64,000 bases of DNA from Nocardia aurantia (GTDB lineage Bacteria; Actinomycetota; Actinomycetes; Mycobacteriales; Mycobacteriaceae), in assembly GCF_009604425.1 (NCBI RefSeq), contig NZ_WEGI01000002.1, forward strand, positions 372,001-436,000, read 5' to 3'. A model generated the notes under the pieces. It did not search any database, was not told the origin of the DNA, and saw nothing but the letters and a program-made list of their open reading frames with translations. Position numbers and translations under genes: made by a program. Within the stretch, counting starts at the first letter, position 1, and every line of letters begins with the position of its first letter. Below, in pieces: positions 24,108 to 32,918 of the stretch.

Positions 24108-24877
24108 TCGTGGACGCGGCCGGGATCGAATTCGGCGATCTCCGGCAGCGCCGCGACCAGGGTGTCGACGTTCGTCGCGAACAGTTCCGCGCCGATCTCG
24201 GCGGTGGCGCCGGTGGGGTCGCCGATCACGCCGGATTCGGCGAAATCGTCCGCGAGCCAGCCGAATCGGACCGATTTGCCGAAGCCGACATGTTTGTGGC
24301 CCGCGATGGCGTGCGGCACCGCGGATCGCGCCTCGGCCATGTCGACCAGCTCCGGGGCCAGGTGCAGCATCACCGAGGTCTCCGCCCAGCCCGCGTGGAT
24401 GCCGAAGCCCTCCTCGGTGGGGCCGGGGCGGGCGGGGCCACCGTACAGGAAGGTCTGAAGGTCGAAGCGGCGCCGCAGTTCCCGCAGCGCGACCTCCAGC
24501 AGGGCCGAGTTGCCGCCGTGGCAGTTGACGAACAGCAGCCGCCGGGCCGGGGTGGCGGCGATGCTGCGGCCGATGTCGACCACCGTGCGCATCAGGGTGT
24601 CGGCGCGCAGCCACAGGGCACCCGGAAAGTGCGCGTGCTCATCGGATTTCGTGTAGCCGAGGGCGGGCAGCAACCAGACGTCCTGCCCGGCGGCGGCCGC
24701 CCGGTCGACCGCCGCGGCGGCGGTGCGTTCCGCGATCAGCAGATCGGTGCGCAGCGGCAGATGCGGGCCGTGCGGTTCCAGCGCACCGGTGGGCAGCACC
24801 AGCACCGAGTCGCGGGACAGCGCCCGCGGCACCTCGGCGGTGGTAAGATCGGCGAATCGTCTTGTGGTCGTTGTCAT
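24104..24877 (-). CDS. Creatininase-family amidohydrolase
   Basis: 257 residues. The metal-binding pattern of the family is complete: GALEPHGPHLPLRTDL (Glu, His, Asp) at about 31-46, LLFVNCHGGN near 116 and GIHAGWAETSVML near 163. Members open cyclic amides (creatinine) or act on formamides and mycofactocin precursor. Here it sits between an FAD oxidase gene and a PNPOx gene in a catabolic operon, and no mftABCD genes are near, so a ring-opening role is inferred. The ATG at 24877 overlaps the stop of the preceding gene; the longer frame upstream is a shadow of the oxidase gene. Confidence 0.88.
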   Translation of the reverse strand: MTTTTRRFADLTTAEVPRALSRDSVLVLPTGALEPHGPHLPLRTDLLIAERTAAAAVDRAAAAGQDVWLLPALGYTKSDEHAHFPGALWLRADTLMRTVVDIGRSIAATPARRLLFVNCHGGNSALLEVALRELRRRFDLQTFLYGGPARPGPTEEGFGIHAGWAETSVMLHLAPELVDMAEARSAVPHAIAGHKHVGFGKSVRFGWLADDFAESGVIGDPTGATAEIGAELFATNVDTLVAALPEIAEFDPGRVHE

Positions 24878-26193
24878 TCCAGCCACCTTCCCGGATTCAG
24901 CAGACCCTTGGGATCGGTGCCGCGGGCGATCGCCCGGACCCGGTCCGCGTCGAGATCCACATAGGACTGATGTGGTGAATGCACGCTCACGCCGAGCGCG
25001 CGCAGCGCCGGCACCCCGGCGTACACCTGCTCCGGGGAGCGGTAGACGCCGTTGAGCATTCCGAACACCGTGCCGTGCCCGACGTCGAGGTGCAGCATGC
25101 CGCCCTCGTACACGGCCTCCACCTCGCGCAGCCGGGTCACCAGCGCGTCGCCGGAGACCTCCATGTGAAAGTACGTGTCCGGCACCGCTTTCTGCAGCCA
25201 CCAGGTGGGATGGTTGTAGGACAGGGTGCTCACCCGCAGCGTCTGCGGCAGGCCCTCGCGCACCGCCTCCACCCGCCCGCCGGCGGCCTCCAGCACCGCC
25301 ACGGTCTCGTCCAGCGCGGCCGCGTCGACGATGCCGCGCACATTGGCCCGGTCGCGGACGAGTGCCGGATCGGCGGGCAGCGCGCCGACCAGTTCGGCGC
25401 GGTCGGCCGACAGCAGCCGCGGCAGCGGCGCGATCGCGCCGGCCGCCCGCGCCGCCGGGAACGCCTCGTGGTGCGAGTCGAAACTGACGTAGGGACAACG
25501 CCATTGCTGCAACGGCTCGATCCGCACGGTCGCGGCGACGATGATCCCGGCGACGCCGTAGGTGTGCACCAGCGGCTGCGCGTCGAGGCCGGTGAGATGC
25601 ACGATCTCCGCGTCCTCGTGCCCGAACACCACATCGAGGGATTCGACGAAACCCATGTGGTTCCGGCCGTGCACGATCGTGCCGGTGCCCGCGGAGCCGC
25701 CGGCGAGGAAGCCGCCCAGCGTGGACTGCACCGTGGACGGGTACATCCACAGCTGCCGGCCGGCCTCCCAGGCGGCCTGCTCCAGGGTGACCATGCGGGC
25801 CCCGGCCTCGGCCGTGATCGTGGTGTCGGTGCGGCCGGTGACGGCCGACAGCGAGGTCATGTCCATGACCAAGCCGCCGAAGCGCGGAACCACCTGGCCG
25901 TAGTTGCCGGTTCCCTTGCCGCGCGCGGTGATCGGGACCCCGCGGCGGATCGCGGCCCGCACGATCGCCGGCACCTGATCGGCGGACTTGGGGTAGCAGA
26001 CCGCGTCCGGGCGGCCGAGGTCCTGCGCGGACAGGATGGGGCTGAGGCCGGAGCCGTCCCGGGCCGCGCGATCCAGCGCGCGGTCGAGGGTGCTGACCCC
26101 GCGCGGGCCGAGCAGGGCGAGCAGATCGTCGACGAGCGCGTCCACGTCCTCCCGCCCGAACTCGGGCCGCGTGGGGGTCAGGGCGGCCGTCAC
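24874..26193 (-). CDS. FAD-linked oxidase (FAD_binding_4, glycolate-oxidase-like)
   Basis: 439 residues, vanillyl-alcohol-oxidase fold. The FAD-binding N-terminal domain shows YPKSADQVPAIVRAAIRRGVPITARGKGTGNYGQ and TLGGFLAGGSAGTGTIVHG; the C-terminal domain ends DPKGLLNPGRWLE, as in glycolate and D-lactate oxidases and dehydrogenases. It would oxidise a hydroxy acid, amine or alcohol. It starts at a GTG that overlaps the binding-protein stop (GTGA). It is the only clear redox flavoenzyme with a substrate domain in this operon, so it may oxidise an intermediate after ring opening. Confidence 0.87.
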   Translation of the reverse strand: MTAALTPTRPEFGREDVDALVDDLLALLGPRGVSTLDRALDRAARDGSGLSPILSAQDLGRPDAVCYPKSADQVPAIVRAAIRRGVPITARGKGTGNYGQVVPRFGGLVMDMTSLSAVTGRTDTTITAEAGARMVTLEQAAWEAGRQLWMYPSTVQSTLGGFLAGGSAGTGTIVHGRNHMGFVESLDVVFGHEDAEIVHLTGLDAQPLVHTYGVAGIIVAATVRIEPLQQWRCPYVSFDSHHEAFPAARAAGAIAPLPRLLSADRAELVGALPADPALVRDRANVRGIVDAAALDETVAVLEAAGGRVEAVREGLPQTLRVSTLSYNHPTWWLQKAVPDTYFHMEVSGDALVTRLREVEAVYEGGMLHLDVGHGTVFGMLNGVYRSPEQVYAGVPALRALGVSVHSPHQSYVDLDADRVRAIARGTDPKGLLNPGRWLE

Positions 26194-27359
26194 GACGGCA
26201 GTCCGATCCTGCTGTCGAGGAACCTGTTGGTGGCCAGCTGTTCCGGCTTCAGATCGGCGGGCACGTTCACCTTCTGCGCGCTGAACACCGGCCGGGTGAT
26301 GTCGATCATGTGCTGCACGCGGGCCTCGTCGAAACCGCCCATCTCCGTGCGCGCGATCAGCCCGGTCTCCTTCATGGTCTTGGTCGCGTAGTCGGCGTTG
26401 CCGGTGTCGTAGACCCAGCCGGTGTTGTATTTCTGCACCGCCGCGACGATCAGGTCGTTCGCGTGGGCCGGATCGGCGAAGTAGTCGACCTCGGCGCGCT
26501 GCAGCACCGGTACCAGCTTCTGCAGGCAGGCCGAATTCTTCTCCAGCTCAGCGGATCTGATCGACATCGCGGACTTGTAGGTCGGGAAGCCGACATCGTG
26601 CACCAGCTGGTAGGCGACGGGCTTGTGCCACTGCGCGATCTTCTGCTGGTACAGGTAGGGCTCGGAACTCGAGAAGCCCTGTTGCGCCTTGGCGCCGCCG
26701 GCGGCGACGAAGTTGGCGGGGGTGCCGTCGTAGCTGCCGTCGATCTGCCCCTTGTCCAGGATGCCCGCGCCGGTCAGGTAGTCCATGTAGGCGACGCCCT
26801 GGAAGTACAGCACGGTGGCCTTCGCGGCCTTCAGGTCGGCGATGCCGTGCACGTTCGGATAGGTCGCCGGATCCCACATGATCATCTGCGGGCTCTTGTC
26901 CAGGGTGGCGAACACCGCCGTGGTGGGGTTGGTCGCCGCGTTCTGGATCTCGGTGTCGGTGTCCACCATGCCGAGCATGATCGACTGGTCCTGGTACATC
27001 TGGGAGGTCACCGTCTGGAAACCGATCGCCGGTCCGCCCGCGCGGATCTCGACGTCGACGCCGGTGTACTCGCCGTGGGTGAACAGCGGGGCGCTGACCC
27101 GCTTCGCGCCGGCGTCGAATTTCGGGTCGGGGCCGAGCAATTGGTAGAGCATGCCGTGCTCGGCCTCGGGATTCCAGTCGGTCTGCAGCACGACCTTGGC
27201 CGGGCACACCGACTTCAGGTCGACCGAGCCGATCGGGCCGCTGTAGCCGGAGGAGGCGGCCGGCGACGAGGAGTCGGAACAGCCGGTCAGCACGGCGAGC
27301 CCGACAGCGGCCGCGGCCGCCAGCAGGGTGCGGGAGCGCCGGGACATTACATTGATCAT
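26190..27359 (-). CDS. ABC transporter substrate-binding lipoprotein (NitT/TauT type)
   Basis: 389 residues. Signal peptide with lipobox LTGC. The mature protein has the NMT1/SsuA-like layout, with VVLQTDWNPEAEHGMLYQ near residue 56, GPAIGFQTVTSQMYQDQSIMLGMVDTDTEIQ, and the DLKAAKATVLYFQGVAYMDYL hinge. Related proteins bind hydroxymethylpyrimidine, taurine, nitrate or aromatic and N-heterocyclic ligands. ATG 27359 and ATG 27347 are possible starts, neither with a good ribosome site. It is the third component of the transporter encoded with 27402 and 28463. The gap before it (42 nt) is the only real spacer in this operon. Confidence 0.87.
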   Translation of the reverse strand: MINVMSRRSRTLLAAAAAVGLAVLTGCSDSSSPAASSGYSGPIGSVDLKSVCPAKVVLQTDWNPEAEHGMLYQLLGPDPKFDAGAKRVSAPLFTHGEYTGVDVEIRAGGPAIGFQTVTSQMYQDQSIMLGMVDTDTEIQNAATNPTTAVFATLDKSPQMIMWDPATYPNVHGIADLKAAKATVLYFQGVAYMDYLTGAGILDKGQIDGSYDGTPANFVAAGGAKAQQGFSSSEPYLYQQKIAQWHKPVAYQLVHDVGFPTYKSAMSIRSAELEKNSACLQKLVPVLQRAEVDYFADPAHANDLIVAAVQKYNTGWVYDTGNADYATKTMKETGLIARTEMGGFDEARVQHMIDITRPVFSAQKVNVPADLKPEQLATNRFLDSRIGLPS

Positions 27360-27401
27360 CGTTGTCTCACAAGGGGTTCGAGGGATGCGGAGAGGTGGGG
27401 T

Positions 27402-28466
27402 TCAGCGGCGGGCGGAGTCGTACCAGTTGCCGACCGCGCGGCGGGAGATCCAGCCGAACAGGCCGAAGACGAGGACACCGAGGGCCGAGGCCAGCAGGAT
27501 CGCGGCGAACAGTTGCGGGGCCTGCAACCGGGAGCGGTAGTTGTCGATGAGGATGCCGATTCCGGGATCGCCCTGTTTGAAGAAGAAGTCGCCGACGATG
27601 GCGCCGACCACCGACAGCCCGGCGGAGATCCGCACCCCGGCGAACGTAGCGGGCAGGGCCGCCGGGAATTCCAGTTTGCGCAGCACGGTCAGCCGGCCGG
27701 TGCCGCGCAGCGCGAACAGATCCCGCAGGCCCTGGTCGACCGACTTCAGCCCGAACAGGGTATTGGACACCACCGGGAACAAGGCGATCAATACACACAC
27801 GAAAACCCGTGCGACGAAACCGAATCCGAACCAGAAGCCGATCAGGGGCACCAGCGCGAGGATCGGGACGCACTGCATCACCACGGCATACGGGAACAGC
27901 GCCAGCTCGGCCCAGCCGGCCTGCGACATGAGGATCGCCCAGGCGACGCCGAGCACCACCGCGATCGCCAGCCCGGTCAGCGCCACCACGGTGGTGCGTT
28001 CCAGCGCCTGCCACATGTCGGGTCCGGAGGGCCCGAGCAGGCCCTTGGTGAGCACATCCTGCGGCGGCGGCAGCAGGAAACGCCGGGAGGGCGCGAGGAT
28101 CTCGTACGACGCGAAGTACCACAGGCCGATCACCAGCGCCAGCACCACGGTGGGGGCGAGCACGGCGGCGGGATTCCAGCGCCGCGATCGGGGCGCGGGC
28201 GGCTCGGATTCCGTTGCGCCGGGGCCGGTCCGCCGCACCGGCCCGGAAGCCGCCGAGGTACCGCCGGCCGTATTCGGTGCGTCGAGTTCGACCGCCGCGG
28301 TGTTGGGTTCATCCGTCGAAGCCGAGTCGGACTCGGTGGCAGGCCCGCTCGGCGAACCGGCTTCCGGCACCTGTTCCGCCGCCACACCCGACTCGCCATC
28401 CTGCCCGGATTCCGCTGTACCGCCGGGCTTTTGCGTATCCGACCTGCTTGTCGTCCCGGTCCTCAC
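27402..28466 (-). CDS. ABC transporter permease (NitT/TauT type) with low-complexity N-terminus
   Basis: 354 residues. The membrane domain (about 105-350) has six helices and the EAA-like loop LRDLFALRGTGRLTVLRKLEFPAALPATFAGVRI that contacts the ATPase. The first about 95 residues are a polar, Pro/Ala/Ser/Thr/Glu-rich stretch that typical SsuC/TauC permeases (about 260 residues) lack. The GTG at 28466 overlaps the ATPase stop (GTGA). This is the second permease in the window with a long low-complexity N-terminus. Confidence 0.87.
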   Translation of the reverse strand: MRTGTTSRSDTQKPGGTAESGQDGESGVAAEQVPEAGSPSGPATESDSASTDEPNTAAVELDAPNTAGGTSAASGPVRRTGPGATESEPPAPRSRRWNPAAVLAPTVVLALVIGLWYFASYEILAPSRRFLLPPPQDVLTKGLLGPSGPDMWQALERTTVVALTGLAIAVVLGVAWAILMSQAGWAELALFPYAVVMQCVPILALVPLIGFWFGFGFVARVFVCVLIALFPVVSNTLFGLKSVDQGLRDLFALRGTGRLTVLRKLEFPAALPATFAGVRISAGLSVVGAIVGDFFFKQGDPGIGILIDNYRSRLQAPQLFAAILLASALGVLVFGLFGWISRRAVGNWYDSARR

Positions 28467-29233
28467 TGATGACCTCCTCGTAGCGCCTCGGATACTCGCC
28501 CGGCCAGCGCGGCGAACTCCGGGGTGAACCGGAGGTCCTGGCGGCGCGGGAAATCGAAGGGGATGTCGATCTCGTCGACGACGGTGCCGGGCCGGCCGGA
28601 CATCACCACCACCCGCGAGGACAGGAAGACCGCCTCCGCGACCGAATGGGTGATGAACAGCCCGGCGAAGCGGCGCGCGGCGAACAGCTCGCTGATCTCG
28701 CCACCGAGCCGCTCCCGGGTGATCTCGTCCAGCGCGCCGAACGGCTCGTCGAACAGGAACAGTTCGGGGTCGACGGTCAGCGACCGGGCCAGCGACACCC
28801 GCATCTTCATGCCGCCGGACAGCATGCGCGGCAGGTGATCCGCGAATCCGGCCAGCCCCACCAGTTCGATCGCCTCGTCGGCGCGACGGTAGCGCTCGGC
28901 GCGGCCGACCCGGTCGAGTTCGGCGAGCAGCGCGACATTGTCGCGGACGGTCCGCCACGGCAGCAGCGTGGCGTCCTGGAAGACGTAGCCGATCCGGTTC
29001 GCGCCGACCTGCGCGTAGCCGCCGGTGGCGCGGTCCAGGCCGGAGGCGATCCGCAGCAGCGTGGACTTGCCGCAGCCGGAAGGGCCTACGACACTGACGA
29101 ATTCACCGGCCCGTACGACCAGATCGACGTCGCGCAGCGCCACCGTGCCGTTGGGGTAGGTGAGCTCGACGTCCTCGAAGCCGAGCACCTGACTGCCCCG
29201 TCGCGGTGGTGCCGTGTTCATCGTGACGCTCAT
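28463..29233 (-). CDS. ABC transporter ATP-binding protein (NitT/TauT type)
   Basis: 256 residues, one ABC domain: Walker A GPSGCGKST (49-57), Q-loop YVFQDATLLPW, signature LSGGMKMRVSLA, Walker B LFLFDEPFGALDE and switch ITHS. It is most like SsuB/TauB ATPases. GGAGGT lies upstream of ATG 29233, which overlaps the stop of the cytosine-deaminase-like gene. It energises the importer formed with the permease and binding protein that follow. Confidence 0.93.
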   Translation of the reverse strand: MSVTMNTAPPRRGSQVLGFEDVELTYPNGTVALRDVDLVVRAGEFVSVVGPSGCGKSTLLRIASGLDRATGGYAQVGANRIGYVFQDATLLPWRTVRDNVALLAELDRVGRAERYRRADEAIELVGLAGFADHLPRMLSGGMKMRVSLARSLTVDPELFLFDEPFGALDEITRERLGGEISELFAARRFAGLFITHSVAEAVFLSSRVVVMSGRPGTVVDEIDIPFDFPRRQDLRFTPEFAALAGRVSEALRGGHQ

Positions 29234-30489
29234 GGAACTGATACCTCCGTAGCCGCGAGTTCTGCTGTCCGGTAAGTCGTTTCGCTGACCGAGACGATCG
29301 CGCCGCGATGCACGACCACCCGGTCGGCGGGTGCGTCGGCGATCACGCCGAGCAGGCCGGTGCCGCGCACGGCCAGCAGTTCGGCGGCCGCGCCGGGCCG
29401 CGGACCGGCCGCGGGCAGGCCCAGGACGGCACGCGCGCCGTCGGTGACCAGATGCGCGGCCGTCGCCGGGTCCAGATGTCCCGCCGCGATCAGCAGCGCC
29501 GCGGTCTCCAGGGCGTCGCTGCGGCCGATCGGGTTGAACGGGTCGCGCACGTTGTCCGCGCCGGCGGCCAGCGGGATACCGGCCGCCAGCAGCGCGGACA
29601 GGGCGGTGAGCCCGCGCGGCGTGCTCACCGGGTGCGCGCGGCCCTGTAGGTACAGGTTGGTCACCGGCAGGCTGACGACGCCGATTCCGCTGTGCGCCAC
29701 CGTCTTCAGCAGCGGTTCGAGTTCCTCGGCCGGGAGCGTGGACAGCCGGCAGCAGTGCCCGGCGGTGCGGATCCGCTCGGCCGGCCAGTCCGCGACCCGG
29801 TCGGCGAAGTGACCGAGCATGAAGTGGTCGCCGTCGAGGAATTCGTCGACGTGCAGATCCACCCCGACCCCGCGCCGCTCGGCGATGTCGAGCAGCCGAT
29901 CGGTCTCGGCGATCGGATCCGGCGCGACATGCGGTGCGCCACCGACCAAGTCGGCGCCGGCGTCCAGCGCATCGTGCACCAGTGCCGCGGGCGCGGTGTT
30001 CGGGGTGAGCGCGACGATCTGCACGTCCATCAGCTCGCGCAGCCGCTCCCGGACTCCCACCACGGCGCGCAGCCCGCGCAGCGGATCGGGCCCGTCGAGC
30101 AGGTCGACATGGGTGCGCACCGCGGTCGTGCCGTTGCGCAGCAGCGCCAGCGCCGCCGCGAGCGCGCGCTCGTGGAACGACTGCTCGGTGAACACGGCGC
30201 AGCCGGCCCGCCAGCTGCTGATCGCCGCGCCGAGATCGCCCAGCGGCGGCGCCAGGGTGTCCCAGGACAGCGCCTTGTCCAGGTGGGCGTGCGGCTCGGC
30301 GGGGGCGGTCAGCAACACGTAGCCCCGCAGGTCGACCTCGCCCGCGGCGGAGTCGACGGGCCGCTCCGCGCGATGCGGTTCGACCGCCGCGACGACCCCG
30401 GGGTCGCGCAGGGACACATCGACCACCGAGCCGTCCGGCAGCATCGCACCACACAACCGTGAAACACGATGTGGCAGTGGCTGTTCCAT
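29230..30489 (-). CDS. Amidohydrolase, cytosine-deaminase-like
   Basis: 419 residues, cytoplasmic metal hydrolase. The HxH motif is His67-Ala-His69 in AEPHAHLDKAL; further metal or substrate residues are in DLHVDEF, GHCCRLS and GADNVRDPF, the same order as in CodA-type cytosine deaminases. It would deaminate or hydrolyse a nitrogen ring. It is the first gene of the eight-gene operon; GAGGGAG precedes the ATG. The shared palindrome at 30562-30580 lies upstream, over a -35-like TTGATG (30577-30572) with a TGTAGA -10 (30554-30549) at 17-nt spacing, so control by the divergent XRE-cupin regulator is likely. Confidence 0.87.
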   Translation of the reverse strand: MEQPLPHRVSRLCGAMLPDGSVVDVSLRDPGVVAAVEPHRAERPVDSAAGEVDLRGYVLLTAPAEPHAHLDKALSWDTLAPPLGDLGAAISSWRAGCAVFTEQSFHERALAAALALLRNGTTAVRTHVDLLDGPDPLRGLRAVVGVRERLRELMDVQIVALTPNTAPAALVHDALDAGADLVGGAPHVAPDPIAETDRLLDIAERRGVGVDLHVDEFLDGDHFMLGHFADRVADWPAERIRTAGHCCRLSTLPAEELEPLLKTVAHSGIGVVSLPVTNLYLQGRAHPVSTPRGLTALSALLAAGIPLAAGADNVRDPFNPIGRSDALETAALLIAAGHLDPATAAHLVTDGARAVLGLPAAGPRPGAAAELLAVRGTGLLGVIADAPADRVVVHRGAIVSVSETTYRTAELAATEVSVP

Positions 30490-30561
30490 ATAGCTCCCTC
30501 GGACTGTGCGAAGATCTCGGGATCCGCCCGTGGCTGGTGTGGCGGGGCTCTACAGTGAGCT

Positions 30562-30580
30562 ATGTTGATGACATCAACAT
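30562..30580. promoter_or_regulatory. Palindromic operator between amidohydrolase operon and XRE-cupin regulator
   Basis: ATGTTGATG-A-CATCAACAT is a perfect 9-bp inverted repeat around one base. On the minus strand it covers the probable -35 of the amidohydrolase operon; on the plus strand it lies at the start point expected from a TACAGT -10 at 30551-30556. Close copies occur at 38212-38230 and 38357-38375. It is the best candidate for the binding site of the XRE-cupin protein. Confidence 0.7.
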
Positions 30581-30681
30581 TTAGGAACTATCGAACCGCA
30601 ATATTTCGATCCCATGAACAGCGCGGCTTCGTCTTGTTAAACCGTCTCCGGCCGGAGACGACGAGCTGGGAGACAGACATC

Positions 30682-31287
30682 GTGCCCGACGACGAACAGC
30701 ACGCCCTCGGCGCCGAGATACGCCGCAGACGTCGCGGCCTCGGCCTCACCATCGTATCGCTGGCCGAACAGGCCCAGATCTCGCATCCGTTCCTCAGCCA
30801 GCTGGAACGCGGCCTGGCCCGCCCCAGCATGATGACGCTGGCCCGGCTGGCCGAGGCGCTGGGCACCACCCAGGTGGAGCTGATGATCGCCGCCGACTCC
30901 CGGTCCGACGGCGCGGCGAAGCCGGGCTCGATGCGGGTGGTCCGCGCGCACGACGGCCTGCAGCTACCCCGCGGCATCGCCCGGACCGGCTCCGACCAGG
31001 GTTCCACCCGGCTGCTGGTGCACGGCCGCGCGGCGTTCTACCCGCAGGAGTTCATCGAGGTGCACACCGACTTCGGCCCCTATTTCGTGCACGACGAGGA
31101 CGAGTGGCTGTACGTGGTCGGCGGGACGATCGTCGCCGATCTCGGCGATCACGGCCAAGCCCGGCTCACCGAGGGCGACAGTCTCTACTACACTGGCGGC
31201 ACACCACACCGCTGGCGGGTGGTGGATTGCGTGAGCGCCCGGCTGATCGTCGTGAAGGCCGCCGGGCAGCCGGAGACCGGCGCGTAA
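30682..31287 (+). CDS. XRE-family transcriptional regulator with cupin effector domain
   Basis: 201 residues from GTG 30682, which has GGGAGA upstream. HTH_3 domain at about 8-62 (GAEIRRRRRGLGLTIVSLAEQAQISHPFLSQLERGLARPSMMTLARLAEALG) followed by a cupin at about 110-195 (HTDFGPYFVHDEDEWLYVVGGTIVADL, GDSLYYTGGTPHRWRVV), a common design for regulators of catabolic genes in which the cupin binds the ligand. The frame is open to an ATG at 30562, but that would place the operator in coding sequence, and the AT-richer 30570-30650 looks untranslated. It probably controls itself, the divergent operon and the amidase/MBL genes. Confidence 0.88.
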   Translation: MPDDEQHALGAEIRRRRRGLGLTIVSLAEQAQISHPFLSQLERGLARPSMMTLARLAEALGTTQVELMIAADSRSDGAAKPGSMRVVRAHDGLQLPRGIARTGSDQGSTRLLVHGRAAFYPQEFIEVHTDFGPYFVHDEDEWLYVVGGTIVADLGDHGQARLTEGDSLYYTGGTPHRWRVVDCVSARLIVVKAAGQPETGA

Positions 31288-31344
31288 TCGAGATCCCGTG
31301 GCTGGGAACACAATCCGGTGGGGCCGACCTCCGAGAGGGCCCTC

Positions 31345-32292
31345 ATGAACACGAACGAAACGATCGATGTCGTTGTCCGCGACCGCCGCCCGGTGGCTCG
31401 CGACATCGACGAATTCACCCTCACCCGCCCCGACGGCGCCGCACTGCCGCCCTGGGAGGCCGGCGCGCACATCGACGTGCTCCTGGACACCGGCGCCGAG
31501 CGCCAGTACTCGCTGTGCTCCGATCCGGCGGACCTCTCCGCCTACCGCATCGCCGTCCTGCGCGAGCCCGCGGGCCGCGGCGGCTCGGTGCGCCTGCACG
31601 AGCTGATCCCCGGGACAGTGCTCTCGATTCGCCCGCCCCGCAACCATTTTCCGCTCGTGCGCGCCCTCGGCTACGTCTTCGTCGCCGGTGGCGTCGGCAT
31701 CACCCCGATGCCCGCCCTGCTGGCGGCCGCCGCCCGCACCGGCCGGCCGTGGCGGCTGGTCCTCACCGCGCACAGCCCCGAAAAAGCCGCCTACGCAACC
31801 GAATTGCGCGCCCGCCACGGCGACGCGATCACCGTCCACCACTCCGGCGTCGCCGGCCGCCTCGACCCCGCCACCCTGCTGGCCGGCACCCCGCGCGGCA
31901 CCGCCGTCTACGTCTGCGGCCCGGCCGGCCTGATCGACGCCGTGGAGCGTGCCTGCGCACCGCTGCCGGCCGTCGACGTGTTCACCGAACGCTTCGTCGC
32001 CACCACCACGGACAGCGCCGCCGACACCCCCTTCGAGGTCTCACTCGCGAATTCCGGTCTGGTGCTGACGGTTCCACCGGGCCGCTCCATCCTCGACATC
32101 GCCGAGGAACACGGCGTGGTCACCGTCTCCTCCTGCCGCGAGGGCACCTGCGGCACCTGCGAAACCCCGGTCGTCAGCGGCGAAATCGAACACCGCGACG
32201 CGATTTTGTCCCCGCAGGAACGCGCGGAGGGCGAGACGATGATGATCTGTGTGTCGCGGGGGTGCGGGCCACGGTTGGTGCTGGAGCTCTGA
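31345..32292 (+). CDS. Oxygenase reductase (PDR/VanB family, FMN/NAD and 2Fe-2S)
   Basis: 315 residues in three parts: FMN-binding ferredoxin-reductase barrel (RQYSLCSDPADLSAYRIAV near 60), NAD-binding domain (FVAGGVGITPM near 110, YVCGPAGLID near 190) and a C-terminal plant-type ferredoxin domain with Cys ligands in SCREGTCGTC and a later Cys (MMICVSRG). Such proteins pass electrons from NADH to a Rieske oxygenase or demethylase. No oxygenase gene is in the window, so its partner is encoded elsewhere or lost. It lies 57 nt after the regulator gene in the same direction and may be co-transcribed with it. Ribosome site GAGAGGG. Confidence 0.9.
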   Translation: MNTNETIDVVVRDRRPVARDIDEFTLTRPDGAALPPWEAGAHIDVLLDTGAERQYSLCSDPADLSAYRIAVLREPAGRGGSVRLHELIPGTVLSIRPPRNHFPLVRALGYVFVAGGVGITPMPALLAAAARTGRPWRLVLTAHSPEKAAYATELRARHGDAITVHHSGVAGRLDPATLLAGTPRGTAVYVCGPAGLIDAVERACAPLPAVDVFTERFVATTTDSAADTPFEVSLANSGLVLTVPPGRSILDIAEEHGVVTVSSCREGTCGTCETPVVSGEIEHRDAILSPQERAEGETMMICVSRGCGPRLVLEL

Positions 32293-32407
32293 GGGCTCAG
32301 GGAGGGTCACGGCAACGACGGTCGGGCGCTTACTGCGAAGACGGAATGGTCGAGGTCGACGGGCAACTATGCGCCGCAGACCGCTGGAGTTGCCGGTGTG
32401 CCGACAC

Positions 32408-32660
32408 TCACTCGTCGTCGAGGCGATCCGCACCGAAGTATTCATCGAGTTCCGAGCGCAACGCGCGGTAATCCGGTGCCGGAATCGATGCGAAGAGCTG
32501 CTGCAATTCCGCCATGCTCGCCTTGTGTTTCACCCGGAGTGAGCGGGCGTCGGCTGCCGATGTCCCATACCGAGTCAGCACAGACCTCCCTGGATTCCAC
32601 CTTCTCGAGCACGGAAGCGGATCTGTCGGGATACTCACGCGCTCTGATCGTCTTCGCCAT
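32408..32660 (-). pseudogene. Frameshifted Phd/YefM-type antitoxin
   Basis: One frame begins MAKTIRAREYPDRSASVLEKV, typical of Phd-like antitoxin N-termini. After about residue 26 the expected continuation VLTRYGT ... ELQQLFASIPAPDYRALRSELDEYFGA lies in another frame and ends at a stop at 32408. One extra base near 32582 explains the shift. I see no toxin (PIN or RelE-type) gene on either side, so this is an orphan relic. Confidence 0.6.
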
Positions 32661-32918
32661 AATGCATTGGTAGCACGGGGAATCGCCGAGGGCACAGGGA
32701 AATGACGAGCGGTACTTCGACGGGCGCCAGAGCCGAAGCGGCGAACAGGCGTCACCATTCGCCGACCTCAGGGACCGGCGGACACGAAGACTCAGACCCG
32801 AATCACCGATCTGCCCTACAGATTGCGCAACAGATCGAATTACGCTGAGAGCGGCCGTCGAATACGGACTAGCACTCCAGCCCGGACTTCGTGATGTGTG
32901 GTTGCCGGTGGGTTGTAC

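Noticed and set aside
24104..24877. Mycofactocin peptidase MftE (also a creatininase-family protein)
   Set aside because: No mftA, mftB, mftC or mftD genes are near, and the gene is translationally coupled to catabolic genes.
30562..30681. N-terminal 40 residues of the XRE-cupin regulator from an ATG at 30562
   Set aside because: The stretch contains the operator, is AT-richer and precedes a good ribosome site and GTG at 30682; a leaderless start at 30562 cannot be fully excluded since TACAGT lies 5 nt upstream.
32293..32407. Toxin partner downstream of the Phd-like antitoxin
   Set aside because: No PIN, RelE or Doc motif in any frame between the antitoxin relic and the reductase gene.
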